From NCBI GenBank assembly GCA_963931255.1, contig OZ006972.1:682001-746000 (forward strand): a stretch of DNA of 64,000 nucleotides, given 5' to 3'. This stretch comes from CALUVN01 sp944323595 (GTDB taxonomy: Bacteria; Cyanobacteriota; Vampirovibrionia; Gastranaerophilales; Gastranaerophilaceae). Positions 33,437-41,636 of this stretch are shown here, piece by piece; the first letter of the stretch is position 1, and each line of letters starts with the position of its first letter. The notes beneath the pieces are model-generated. The model was not told the origin of the DNA, searched no databases, and saw nothing but the letters and a program-made list of their open reading frames with translations. The translations under genes were made by a program, and so were the position numbers.

Positions 33437-33495
33437 ATTGATAAATCTATGAACTGCTGTAATATATTCAATAATAAAAGCTGTCGTTGATTTAA

Positions 33496-33948
33496 TTATT
33501 TTGAAATTGCGTATTTACCTGTAGAGCCAAATCCGCCTGCGCCGCGTAGAGTTTCCGAGAGTTCAGTAACAACTTCTATTTCTGCCTGTTCCACACGCGC
33601 AATAACCATTTGCGCAATTCTTTCCTGCGGCTGAATTGTATATGTTTCATTTGAAAGATTTACTACAGGAACACAAACTTCACCGCGATAATCTTCATCA
33701 ATAGTTCCTACACAATTAATCAAAGTTATACCGTGTTTAATAGCAAGTCCGGAACGCGGTCTTACCTGCGCTTCATACCCGTGTTCCAATTCAATCTTTA
33801 AACCTGTAGGAATTAACTTACGCTCCAGAGGCTTAAGCGTAACAGGTTCCTCTATAGCCGCGCACAAGTCCATGCCGGCAGCACCGTCAGTTTGATATGC
33901 CGGTACATTTATGTTATGTGCCAATCTTTCTATCTTCAATATTGTCAT
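33496..33948 (-). CDS. dut: dUTP diphosphatase
   Basis: 150 residues from MTILKIERL (a longer reading adds 13 residues without a better ribosome-binding site). All five trimeric dUTPase motifs: AGMDLCA, RPRSGLA, GTIDEDYRGEV, PQERIAQMV and RGAGGFGSTG. It hydrolyses dUTP to dUMP and PPi, keeping uracil out of DNA and supplying thymidylate synthesis. Usual length, cytoplasmic. Confidence 0.95.
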   Translation of the reverse strand: MTILKIERLAHNINVPAYQTDGAAGMDLCAAIEEPVTLKPLERKLIPTGLKIELEHGYEAQVRPRSGLAIKHGITLINCVGTIDEDYRGEVCVPVVNLSNETYTIQPQERIAQMVIARVEQAEIEVVTELSETLRGAGGFGSTGKYAISK

Positions 33949-34014
33949 AATAAAAAACTCCTTATACTTTATAATAATATAAAGCATAAGAAGTTTTTTG
34001 TAAACTATATAGCT

Positions 34015-34488
34015 CTAATCGTTTTTAAAAAGTCCGGCAAGTTTTGTTATAATTGACGGAGTTTTATTATCATTTTTATAGGCTTCGTAATTAGCAATAT
34101 CTTCCGCAATAGCCAATCTTCTACCCTTGCCGCCGTATCTGTAGGCAAGAGGTTCTTCGGCATCTTTAATTAAAGTTTTGTATGCTCTTACACGGAATAT
34201 ATTTGCCTGTCTTGTAAACAGCATTTCTTCTATAGGTTTCCGACCGGCTTTAGTACTGTAAATGCTGCCCAAAATCTTCCATGGCTTACCGCCTATATCA
34301 ACAAAAACATTTGAGCCTGTAACCTTAATATCTGAGGCCTTATTATTAGCCTGACGTTTAATAAATTCATCTCCGGCGTGCGGATTTTCGGCAAAAACAC
34401 TTTTAAAGAACTTTTTTCCGGAGGGGGTGAATTTTACCGCCATTCCAAATGCAGGAGAGGCGTTTTGCTGCGGGGTAATAGTATTCAT
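34015..34488 (-). CDS. Lineage-specific protein with N-terminal PAFG tag
   Basis: 157 residues. It starts with a polar ~12-residue lead and then ASPAFGMAVKFTPSGKKFFKSVF, the short F-G tag seen on several other proteins in this window. The rest is a small alpha/beta domain (VFVDIGGKPWKILGSIYSTKAG, then NIFRVRAYKTLI). Good ribosome-binding site (AAGGAAGTATAAA). No known family; the tag suggests that it shares a localisation route with the other tagged proteins. Confidence 0.65.
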   Translation of the reverse strand: MNTITPQQNASPAFGMAVKFTPSGKKFFKSVFAENPHAGDEFIKRQANNKASDIKVTGSNVFVDIGGKPWKILGSIYSTKAGRKPIEEMLFTRQANIFRVRAYKTLIKDAEEPLAYRYGGKGRRLAIAEDIANYEAYKNDNKTPSIITKLAGLFKND

Positions 34489-34503
34489 TTTATACTTCCT
34501 TAT

Positions 34504-34563
34504 TTATACTTCTTCTTCAACTAAACTTATTGTATATCCGAAAATTTTTGAAATCAACTGCAT
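34504..34563 (-). pseudogene. Remnant duplicate of the C-terminus of the adjacent small HTH gene
   Basis: A 19-codon reading MQLISKIFGYTISLVEEEV that parallels the end of the gene just upstream, CQLIADILGYRIEFVEK: the residues Q-L-I, I, G-Y-x-I and V-E are shared at the same spacing. It appears to be a decayed tandem copy of the 3' end, not a gene. Confidence 0.5.
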
Positions 34564-34572
34564 ATAGCTTTT

Positions 34573-34779
34573 TTATTTTTCAACAAACTCTATTCGATAA
34601 CCTAAAATATCCGCAATCAACTGGCATTCGGTAAATGAAATTGTATCCCTGTTAATTTTTCCATATAACATTGCGGGTGTATATGTCTTCCCTGCAAACT
34701 CAGTCATTTTTACGGCAAGCTCCTCCATTGACACACATTTCAATGTAAGTAAAATTTTAAGCTGTCTTTTGATATCCAT
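34573..34779 (-). CDS. Small HTH-like protein (Cro/XRE-type)
   Basis: 68 residues: RQLKILLTLKCVSMEELAVKM, then YTPAMLYGKINRDTISFTECQLIADILGY. This helix order (including a T-x-x-x-x-L-Y-x-K-I-N recognition helix) is like small LLM-class or phage Cro-like regulators found in Firmicutes mobile elements. It is divergent from a decayed XRE gene, with a double palindrome between them. Confidence 0.6.
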   Translation of the reverse strand: MDIKRQLKILLTLKCVSMEELAVKMTEFAGKTYTPAMLYGKINRDTISFTECQLIADILGYRIEFVEK

Positions 34780-34823
34780 TCAACAATTATATGTTATTTG
34801 ACAAAAATTCTCGCGGATGTGTA

Positions 34824-34862
34824 ATTATTATCTAATACGATAATAATTATTGTATTAGATAA
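34824..34862. promoter_or_regulatory. Overlapping palindromes between two divergent regulators
   Basis: Two perfect inverted repeats share sequence: ATTATTATC / GATAATAAT (34824-34847, 6-base spacer) and TTATCTAATAC / GTATTAGATAA (34828-34862, 13-base spacer). Such nested dyads are typical of autoregulated XRE operators. They lie 29 bases before the decayed regulator start. Confidence 0.55.
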
Positions 34863-34959
34863 TAGGATTAATATAGCAAGGAAAATATTAATGAGGAATG
34901 ACGAAATAAGAAACAAAACATTTAGAAAACTTGGTCTACATATTCAAAAATTACGTGCA

Positions 34960-35220
34960 GCAAACGAAACGTTTGCATCAATACTACTCTTCAACTTTCA
35001 AAAAAGTCGCCTTTTGAAGATGTTCAAGAAGCTTTTAATATCTTTGTATTGGCGGCTTTTATATAAAACCGTACTACCCCCTCTCCTAAGTAGGAGAGGG
35101 GGTAGGGGTGAGGTGCAAACGAAATTTTTGCATCAACACTATTCCTCAACATTGGAATTGTCGCCTGTATTAGATGTTCAAAAAATTTTGAACATCTTTG
35201 AAATACCGGCTTTTGTCGAA
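34960..35220. repeat. Two imperfect copies of a ~105-bp element flanking a palindrome
   Basis: Copy A (from 34960) and copy B (from 35115) share, in order, GCAAACGAAA, TTTGCATCAA-ACT, a TCAAC block, GTCGCCT, AGATGTTCA, ATCTTTG and a GGC(T/G)TTT end, at roughly two-thirds identity. Copy A begins with an inverted repeat (GCAAACG / CGTTTGC) and has AAAAGTCGCC facing GGCGGCTTTT. Copy B has a perfect 12-base stem, AGATGTTCAAAA / TTTTGAACATCT (35172-35197). Non-coding, strongly structured. It looks like a small non-autonomous mobile element that was duplicated. Confidence 0.55.
35075..35104. repeat. Perfect 14-bp GC-rich palindrome (dispersed-repeat type)
   Basis: TACCCCCTCTCCTA, AG, TAGGAGAGGGGGTA, followed by GGGGTGAGGT. 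This C-rich/G-rich palindrome resembles dispersed intergenic repeats found in many bacterial genomes. A related C-rich to G-rich stretch (CCCTCGCCCC, then GAGGGGATGG, GGGAGGGGGC) lies at 35229-35280. Confidence 0.6.
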
Positions 35221-35407
35221 ATAAAGTTCCCTCGCCCCGTCAGATTGACCTCTGTGAGGGGATGGATTAAGGGAGGGGGCATACTTAGACAGGGGCAGGT
35301 AAGGTATGACCTTAACAAGCTAAGACACTGAACGACCAAGTAGGGGCATAAAATCACGTTTAGCCCTTGGCTCAACGGATTTTGCAACCAGTTCAGCAGA
35401 CAATATA

Positions 35408-35451
35408 TATGTCGTGTTAAACAATTGACATTCAACACGACATACTTTTTT
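35408..35451 (+). terminator. Hairpin with T run
   Basis: Perfect 11-base stem TATGTCGTGTT / AACACGACATA with a 15-base loop, then C and six T. It ends the gene-free repeat region 35332-35482, in which I see nothing else. Confidence 0.55.
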
Positions 35452-35482
35452 GAAATTCCGAATTTTTAGGCTTTTGGGCGGG

Positions 35483-38098
35483 TTACTGTTTCAATTCACT
35501 TTCAATTTTTGAAAGAATTTCATCCAGTTTAGAAGCATCCTTGACACCGCCCTGTGCAAAATTAGGACGACCACCGCCGTTTGCCCCGGTAGCTCTTGCA
35601 ATTTCACCGACAATCTTGCCTGCATTAATACCTTTTTGCACAAAACTGTCAGAAACTCTTGAAATTACAGTCTGACTGTTTGCAAGAACAATAATACTTT
35701 CACCGAGTTTTGATGCTAAAAATTCAACACCGATTTTAGCGCCCAGAGGTTTAACCGTATCTTCCATTTTTGTAATGAATAATTTGCCGCCGTCAATGTC
35801 CTGTGCTCTGGAAAGGAATGTGGCAAATTTTGAACGGGTATTTTCTTCTTCAAGTTTTTCTATGCGTTTATTAAGTTCACGGTTTTCTTCAAGAAGTTTT
35901 TCAACACGTTCAACGGTCTCATTGTAATGAGTTTTGAACATAAGTGAAAGCTTATCCATTTCCTTAACTTTTGCATTCATAAATTCAAAAGCGGCTTTGG
36001 AAACAACAAGTTCAATACGTCTGGTTCCGGCAGAAATTGCGCCCTCGGAAACAATTTTGACAAGTCTTAAATCACGGGTATTTCTTGCATGAGTACCAGC
36101 ACAGAATTCTTTTGAAATACATTCTACGCCGTGACCGATAGAAACAACTCTGACAATATCATCGTATTTTTCACCGAAAAGTGCTGTTGCACCTGTCAAT
36201 TTTGCCTGTTCAATATCCATAACATCCGTATGAATTTCCAGACCCTTTGCAACCCAATCGTTCATAATATCTTCGACTTTGAAAATTTCTTCCGGCGTCA
36301 TAGCACGTGAGAAGCTAAAGTCAAATCTCATTCTGTCAGGTTCAACCTGAGAACCCGCCTGATGAACTTCATCACCGAGAACCTTAATCAATGCTGCCTG
36401 AAGCAGGTGTGCTGATGAGTGGTGAAGTCTGATTTCTTCACGACGGGGGACATCAATCGCAGCTTTAACCTTATCGCCGATAATGATTTCGCCGTTAATG
36501 ACATTTGAACGATGAACGAACAATTTATTAACTTTAAATGTTGTAAGAACTTCGGCTTTGAGATTTTCGCTCTCAATAAAACCGCAATCGCCTACCTGAC
36601 CGCCGCATTCTGCATAGAAAGGTGTTTTATCAAGCACAATATCAACATAGCCGTCACCCTCAATCGTAGCAAGGATTTTAGCATCGCATTCATTTTGTTC
36701 ATAACCGACAAAGTCAGTTGAGCCGACTTCATCTTCAAGTTTTGCATACTTCATATCACCGGTTACGGAAATTTTTGCAGTGGCAGCCTTTGCTCTGTCT
36801 TTCTGCTCCTGCATTGCTTTTTTATAGCCGTCTTCATCTACCTTAAGACCGTTTTCAGCCGCGATTTCTTTTGTCAGTTCAAGCGGGAACCCGAATGTGT
36901 CATAAAGTCTGAAAGCGCTTTCGCCGTCAATGTCTTTCTTTGAAGTGATAAATTCGTCAAGCATTTTGTAGCCTCTATCAAGAGTTTTAGCAAAACGTTC
37001 TTCTTCTTTTTTGATTACGTCAATAATTTTAGCCTTATTTTTAACCAAATCAGGATAAGCCTGACCGTAATTATCAACAACAACATCAACGAGTTTATAT
37101 AAGAACGGCAAATCCATTCCGAGAATTTTTCCGTGGCGCAAAGCACGTCTTAAAATCATTCTCAATACATAGCTTCTGCCCTCATTACCGGGGATTACAC
37201 CGTCTGAGATAAGAAAAGTAACGCATCTTGCGTGGTCAGTGATAATTCTCAGGGAAATGTCTGTTTTTTCTGATTTTTTATAAGGGACACCGGACATTTC
37301 TGAAACCTTATCCAGAATAGGTTTGAGCAAATCAGTTTCAAAAGTGGAAACAACATTCTGGCATACCATTGTAATACGTTCAAGCCCCATACCTGTATCA
37401 ACATTTTTACTGTCGAGAGGAGATTGATTGCCCTCTTCATCCTGATAGAGTTCAGTAAATACAAGGTTCCAGATTTCGACCCATCTGTCACATTCACAGG
37501 TATCAATACCACATCCGCGCGGGTCATCACATTTGTATTGTTCACCTAAGTCGTAGTGAATTTCAGAGCAAGGCCCGCAAGAACCTGACGCTCCCGGAGG
37601 GCCCCAGAAGTTATCTTTCTTACCTTTTCTTTTAATACGTTCAGCCGGAACGCCGACACTTCTCCAAATTTCATAAGCTTCGTCATCTGTTTCAAAAATA
37701 GTAATCCAGAGTCGGTCTTTATCAAGTTTCAGAACTTCAGTTACAAATTCCCACGCCCACGGAATAATTTCTTTTTTATAATAATCACCGAAAGAAAAGT
37801 TTCCGAGCATTTCAAAGAAAGTATGGTGTCTTGGAGTACGACCCACATTTTCGATATCGGAATCTTTACCGCCGGCACGGGCACATTTTTGACAGGAAGT
37901 TGCGCGCGCAGGGTCATACGGAGACTTAACAATCCCCAAAAATATAGGTAAAAATTGCAACATGCCTGCAGTTGTCAAAAGTACTGTAGGGTTATCGGGC
38001 ACAAGGCTGGAACTTTCAACAACCGTATGCTGATGTTTATTTTTAAAATAATCTAAATATAACTGTCTGATTTGATTTCCGGTTAGCATAATTTTCAC
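35483..38098 (-). CDS. alaS: Alanyl-tRNA synthetase
   Basis: 871 residues, standard length. It charges tRNA-Ala. Class II core at the N-terminus (TRHHTFFEMLGNFSFGDYYKKE after VGRTP; PGASGSCGPCSEIHYDLG), a tRNA-binding middle, an editing domain with HHSSAHLLQAAL and the Cys of EFCAGTHARNT, and a C-terminal coiled coil plus DHHA1 domain (ATGANGGGRPNFAQGG). The start is GTG if AAGAGG four bases upstream is used; an ATG nine bases downstream (MLTGNQIRQLYLDYF) is the alternative. Confidence 0.97.
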   Translation of the reverse strand: MKIMLTGNQIRQLYLDYFKNKHQHTVVESSSLVPDNPTVLLTTAGMLQFLPIFLGIVKSPYDPARATSCQKCARAGGKDSDIENVGRTPRHHTFFEMLGNFSFGDYYKKEIIPWAWEFVTEVLKLDKDRLWITIFETDDEAYEIWRSVGVPAERIKRKGKKDNFWGPPGASGSCGPCSEIHYDLGEQYKCDDPRGCGIDTCECDRWVEIWNLVFTELYQDEEGNQSPLDSKNVDTGMGLERITMVCQNVVSTFETDLLKPILDKVSEMSGVPYKKSEKTDISLRIITDHARCVTFLISDGVIPGNEGRSYVLRMILRRALRHGKILGMDLPFLYKLVDVVVDNYGQAYPDLVKNKAKIIDVIKKEEERFAKTLDRGYKMLDEFITSKKDIDGESAFRLYDTFGFPLELTKEIAAENGLKVDEDGYKKAMQEQKDRAKAATAKISVTGDMKYAKLEDEVGSTDFVGYEQNECDAKILATIEGDGYVDIVLDKTPFYAECGGQVGDCGFIESENLKAEVLTTFKVNKLFVHRSNVINGEIIIGDKVKAAIDVPRREEIRLHHSSAHLLQAALIKVLGDEVHQAGSQVEPDRMRFDFSFSRAMTPEEIFKVEDIMNDWVAKGLEIHTDVMDIEQAKLTGATALFGEKYDDIVRVVSIGHGVECISKEFCAGTHARNTRDLRLVKIVSEGAISAGTRRIELVVSKAAFEFMNAKVKEMDKLSLMFKTHYNETVERVEKLLEENRELNKRIEKLEEENTRSKFATFLSRAQDIDGGKLFITKMEDTVKPLGAKIGVEFLASKLGESIIVLANSQTVISRVSDSFVQKGINAGKIVGEIARATGANGGGRPNFAQGGVKDASKLDEILSKIESELKQ

Positions 38099-38190
38099 AT
38101 TTCCTCTTATTTTAATATCCAGATAAAAAAATTATACCCCAAAAAAATTTTATAAGACCAAGAATATTTACACACTGTTAAAATAAATAA

Positions 38191-38217
38191 AAAAAGATGG
38201 GTTTATCCCATCTTTTT
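38191..38217. terminator. Terminator between tRNA-Arg and alaS
   Basis: AAAAAGATGGG, five-base loop, CCCATCTTTTT, with A and T runs on the two sides, so it can work in both directions. It is the natural 3' end for the tRNA, which is on the minus strand. Confidence 0.75.
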
Positions 38218-38222
38218 TTATT

Positions 38223-38296
<74 letters not shown>

Positions 38297-38405
38297 TTAC
38301 CTTTTTTATATTATCACGTAATTTTTTTCTTGCAAGAGCTTTGTTTAATTATGTTGATTTTTCTTCACTAAAACAACTTCACTAAAACTTTACAAACCAA
38401 TATAA

Positions 38406-40784
38406 TTAACCTAATTTAAATAAATTCCCGAGAGTATAAACAATTAATGCTACCACCCACGCAATTGAACATTGCAGTAAAATTACGATAACCGCATATC
38501 TGCGTCCGAGTTCTCGCTTAACTGTGGCAATAGCAGCGACACACGGTGTGTACAATAGCGAGAATACCAAAAATACAAATGCTGTTAAAGGAGTAAATAA
38601 ATCAGGAAGCTTTGATGTATCCCCGCCTAATAAAACACTTAACGTACTTACAACACTTTCCTTTGCCATAAATCCCGTAATAAACGCTGTTGAAATCCTC
38701 CAATCACTTATACCCAAAGGCTCAAACAACGGTACGAGCAAATTACCCAAACCCGCAAGCAAACTGTCCGCAGAATTTGTAACTAAATTTAATCTGGAAT
38801 CAAATGTCTGCAAAAACCATATTACTATTGTTGCCCAGAATATTATCGTAAACGCTCTTGTTACAAAGTCTTTTGCTTTCATATAAATCAATCTGTAAAC
38901 ATTCATCGGACTCGGCATTCTGTAATTCGGAAGCTCCATTACAAAAGGCACCGGTTCTCCCTTAAATACGAAAAATTTCATAAAATATGCAAAAATTATC
39001 CCGACAATTATTCCTGTTAAATACAGACTTAAAATTACAGCAACCTGAGAATCTCTGAAAAATGCCGCAGTAAATAATGCATATATAGGCAATTTGGCAG
39101 AACAACTCATAAAAGGCGTCAGAAATATTGTCATCTTTCTGTCACGTTCTGATGGAAGAGTCCTCGTAGCCATAATAGCAGGAACAGAACATCCAAAACC
39201 TATCAGCATAGGCACAAAACTTCTTCCGGACAAACCGATTTTACGCAGAATTTTATCCATAAAAAATGCAACACGTGCCATATATCCGGTATCTTCCAAT
39301 ATTGAAAGAAAGAAAAATAGCACGACGATTACCGGCAAAAAGCTTAATACACTTCCAACACCAGCAAAAATACCATCAATAATCAGCGAATGCACGATAG
39401 GATTTAAACCGTAAGCAGTCAATGCATTATCAGTTACTTTCGTAATCCATTCTATACCTGTATCCATTAATCCGGATAACCAGCTCCCTAACTGACCGAA
39501 TGTCAAATAAAAAATTAATGCCATTATGCATAAAAAAGCAAGTATTGCAGTATATTTACCCGTAAGAATTTTATCAGCACCTGCGGACAATTTATATCCT
39601 GAAGATTCCCCAGGACAGGAAACGAATTCAGCACACAATTTTTCGATAAAGCTAAACCGCATATCAGCAAGTGCGGATTCTTTATCAAGTCTGGATTCCG
39701 TTTCCATCTGGGATATAATTTGCTGACACGCTTCTATTTCATTTTCATCAAGATGCAATGACTGTGTTATAAGTTCATCGCCCTCTGCAAGTTTGGTTGC
39801 GGCAAATCTTACAGGAATACCGGCAGATTTTGCATGGTCATCTATCAAATGAATAATAGAATGAATACATCTGTGAACAGCACCCTCCGGACCGTCATCA
39901 GATTCACAAAAATCAAGTCTGCCAGGATGTTCATCGTATTTGGCAACGTTAATCGCGTGTTCTATAAGTTCTTCTATCCCCTGATTTTTTGATGCCGAAA
40001 TCGGGATTACAGGAACACCGAGAGTAGCTTCTAAGCCGTTGACATCAATACTTCCGCCGCTTTCGTTAACCTCATCCATCATATTCAGTGCAATTACCAT
40101 CGGGACATCAAGTTCTATAAGCTGTAATGTAAGGAGTAAATTTCGCTCAATATTGGTTGCATCAACTATATTTATAATCCCGTCAGGTTTTTCGTCTAAT
40201 ATAAAATTTCTTGTAACAATTTCTTCATTGCTATAAGGAGATAGTGAATATATTCCAGGCAAATCTGTGATAGTAGCTTCGCTGTGATTTTTGATAATTC
40301 CGTCTGTTCTGTCAACAGTAACTCCGGGGAAATTCCCGACATGCTGGTTTGAACCGGTAAGTTGATTAAATAGGGTAGTCTTGCCGCAATTTTGATTACC
40401 TGCCAGAGCAAGTAGAATTTTTTCTTTAGGCTTTACTTTATTATTTTTACGGGTAGTATAAGTAATTGTTTCACCTTTTTGTGAATGCGCAATGTCTTTA
40501 AACTGAACTATTTTACGTGGACAATCATGCGCATCATGGATGTCTTTTATTACTATTTTAGAAGCATCGTCTTTCCGTAACGTAAGATTATATCCGCGAA
40601 GTCTTATCTCTAAAGGATCACCGAGAGGCGCCGTTTTAATAAGAGTTACTTCCGTATTAGGAGTAAGTCCCATATCCAGAATATGATGTCTGAGGGCTTT
40701 GTCTTCACAATTAATTGATGAAATTATCGCATCTTTTCCTATTTGTAATTTATCCAGAGTTGTTTCTACAGATAAGTTTGTCAT
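38406..40784 (-). CDS. feoB: Ferrous iron transporter, FeoA-FeoB fusion
   Basis: 792 residues from MTNLSVETTLDKLQ (AAAGG five bases upstream; an in-frame GTG lies five codons earlier). Residues ~1-85 are a FeoA SH3-like domain (HHILDMGLTPNTEVTLIKTAPLGDPLEIRLRGYNL in parts). From ~120 comes the FeoB GTPase: G1 AGNQNCGKTTLFN (one residue more than the usual GxxNxGK(S/T)), G3 DLPGIYSL, G4 NMMD, G5 SASK. Then the Gate/FeoB_C membrane region with FVPMLIGFGCSVPAIMATRTL. It imports Fe2+, coupled to GTP hydrolysis. Usually FeoA is a separate ~75-residue protein; the fusion fixes their ratio. Confidence 0.95.
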   Translation of the reverse strand: MTNLSVETTLDKLQIGKDAIISSINCEDKALRHHILDMGLTPNTEVTLIKTAPLGDPLEIRLRGYNLTLRKDDASKIVIKDIHDAHDCPRKIVQFKDIAHSQKGETITYTTRKNNKVKPKEKILLALAGNQNCGKTTLFNQLTGSNQHVGNFPGVTVDRTDGIIKNHSEATITDLPGIYSLSPYSNEEIVTRNFILDEKPDGIINIVDATNIERNLLLTLQLIELDVPMVIALNMMDEVNESGGSIDVNGLEATLGVPVIPISASKNQGIEELIEHAINVAKYDEHPGRLDFCESDDGPEGAVHRCIHSIIHLIDDHAKSAGIPVRFAATKLAEGDELITQSLHLDENEIEACQQIISQMETESRLDKESALADMRFSFIEKLCAEFVSCPGESSGYKLSAGADKILTGKYTAILAFLCIMALIFYLTFGQLGSWLSGLMDTGIEWITKVTDNALTAYGLNPIVHSLIIDGIFAGVGSVLSFLPVIVVLFFFLSILEDTGYMARVAFFMDKILRKIGLSGRSFVPMLIGFGCSVPAIMATRTLPSERDRKMTIFLTPFMSCSAKLPIYALFTAAFFRDSQVAVILSLYLTGIIVGIIFAYFMKFFVFKGEPVPFVMELPNYRMPSPMNVYRLIYMKAKDFVTRAFTIIFWATIVIWFLQTFDSRLNLVTNSADSLLAGLGNLLVPLFEPLGISDWRISTAFITGFMAKESVVSTLSVLLGGDTSKLPDLFTPLTAFVFLVFSLLYTPCVAAIATVKRELGRRYAVIVILLQCSIAWVVALIVYTLGNLFKLG

Positions 40785-40848
40785 ATAACCTTTTCCCACT
40801 GGAAATTATATTACATAATTCCGGCAGTTGGCAATAAGACATTGTAAA

Positions 40849-41568
40849 TTATTCACATTGTTTTGTAATTCCCAAATCATCACATAAAATTATTGTAATA
40901 TCTTCTCCTGCTTTTGCGTGATAATTCAACCCCGGTGTAATAAGCCCTGTAATCAAACCTACAGTAGTACCGACAGGAATACCTATAGCATAGCCCACAC
41001 CGAGTTTTGCAGGATTCGGGATAAAAGCAAATCCGGTACCAGCACCGGCGCCAACAACACCCAGCCCCAAAGTCCACGCAGCAAGTTTCCCTGCAGTATG
41101 CCAAGGACCTTCTTTAAGTGAACCGTCTTTTGTACAAGGTTTGGCAGACATCTCAATCGCTGTCCCGTCAGGAAGTACAAGACATTCAAAATTCAGATAT
41201 ACACGGGTATTTTTATTAGGAATTCTTTTTTGTTCAATTTTTATAACAGTTGCAACAACCTTTGAACAAGCAGGAATTAACAGTGTACCCTCCTGTGTAT
41301 AAATACTTTCAGGCACGGTAAAATTAACCCGTTCGCCGGCTTTTGCGCATTCTGACCAGAATTTACAATCAAATATAACCTTGAAAGCATTACCTTTACA
41401 AATAATGTTGCGTAAATTTGTAATGACTACCTGATTATTAAGAGCACCTTTTTCGCAGAACATGTGTTCATAAGCCATCGGGCATTCATTTTCCTGCATC
41501 AGACAGGGTTCGGCAAATACCTGCAAACCAAATAATATTAAACAAAATAAAGCAACTAATTTTTTCAT
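40849..41568 (-). CDS. Exported Cys-rich protein, unknown
   Basis: 239 residues from MKKLVALFCLILFGLQVFA, a clear Sec signal peptide; the longer reading adds a Phe-rich lead unlikely to be real. About ten Cys in the first 130 mature residues. The centre, SIYTQEGTLLIPACSKVVATVIKIEQ then VYLNFECLVLPDGTAIEM, has the shape of a VirB10/TrbI-type beta segment, and a Gly-rich hydrophobic stretch (GLGVVGAGAGTGFAFI, then GYAIGIPVGTTVGLITGLI) could span or insert in membrane. No firm family. It probably acts in the periplasm or outer membrane. Confidence 0.6.
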   Translation of the reverse strand: MKKLVALFCLILFGLQVFAEPCLMQENECPMAYEHMFCEKGALNNQVVITNLRNIICKGNAFKVIFDCKFWSECAKAGERVNFTVPESIYTQEGTLLIPACSKVVATVIKIEQKRIPNKNTRVYLNFECLVLPDGTAIEMSAKPCTKDGSLKEGPWHTAGKLAAWTLGLGVVGAGAGTGFAFIPNPAKLGVGYAIGIPVGTTVGLITGLITPGLNYHAKAGEDITIILCDDLGITKQCE

Positions 41569-41636
41569 ACATATAGTATTAAAAAAATTGAAAAAAAAAC
41601 GCATTAACCACTACGGCTAAATATCAAAGTGAATAA

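Larger units (their letters stand above)
34891..35331 (+). pseudogene. Decayed XRE regulator fused to repeat DNA
   Basis: An ORF of 146 codons whose first ~25 residues (RNKTFRKLGLHIQKLRAANE) match the start of an XRE HTH such as the gene at 33.0 kb (KKLGKKIQTLRKIKG). From codon ~24 on it is translated repeat DNA (PPLLSRRGGRGEVQTKF and similar), not protein-like. AAGGAAAATATTA is an intact ribosome-binding site and the operator upstream is intact. So the gene seems to have been broken by insertion at GCAAACG (34960). Confidence 0.55.

Noticed and set aside
35082..35480. CRISPR array in the repeat-rich region
   Set aside because: No regular direct repeat with constant spacers; the repeats are inverted and differ in length.
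40849..41568. VirB10/TrbI conjugation protein
   Set aside because: Only a short strand pattern resembles it; no other type IV secretion gene is near, and the Cys-rich N-terminus does not fit.
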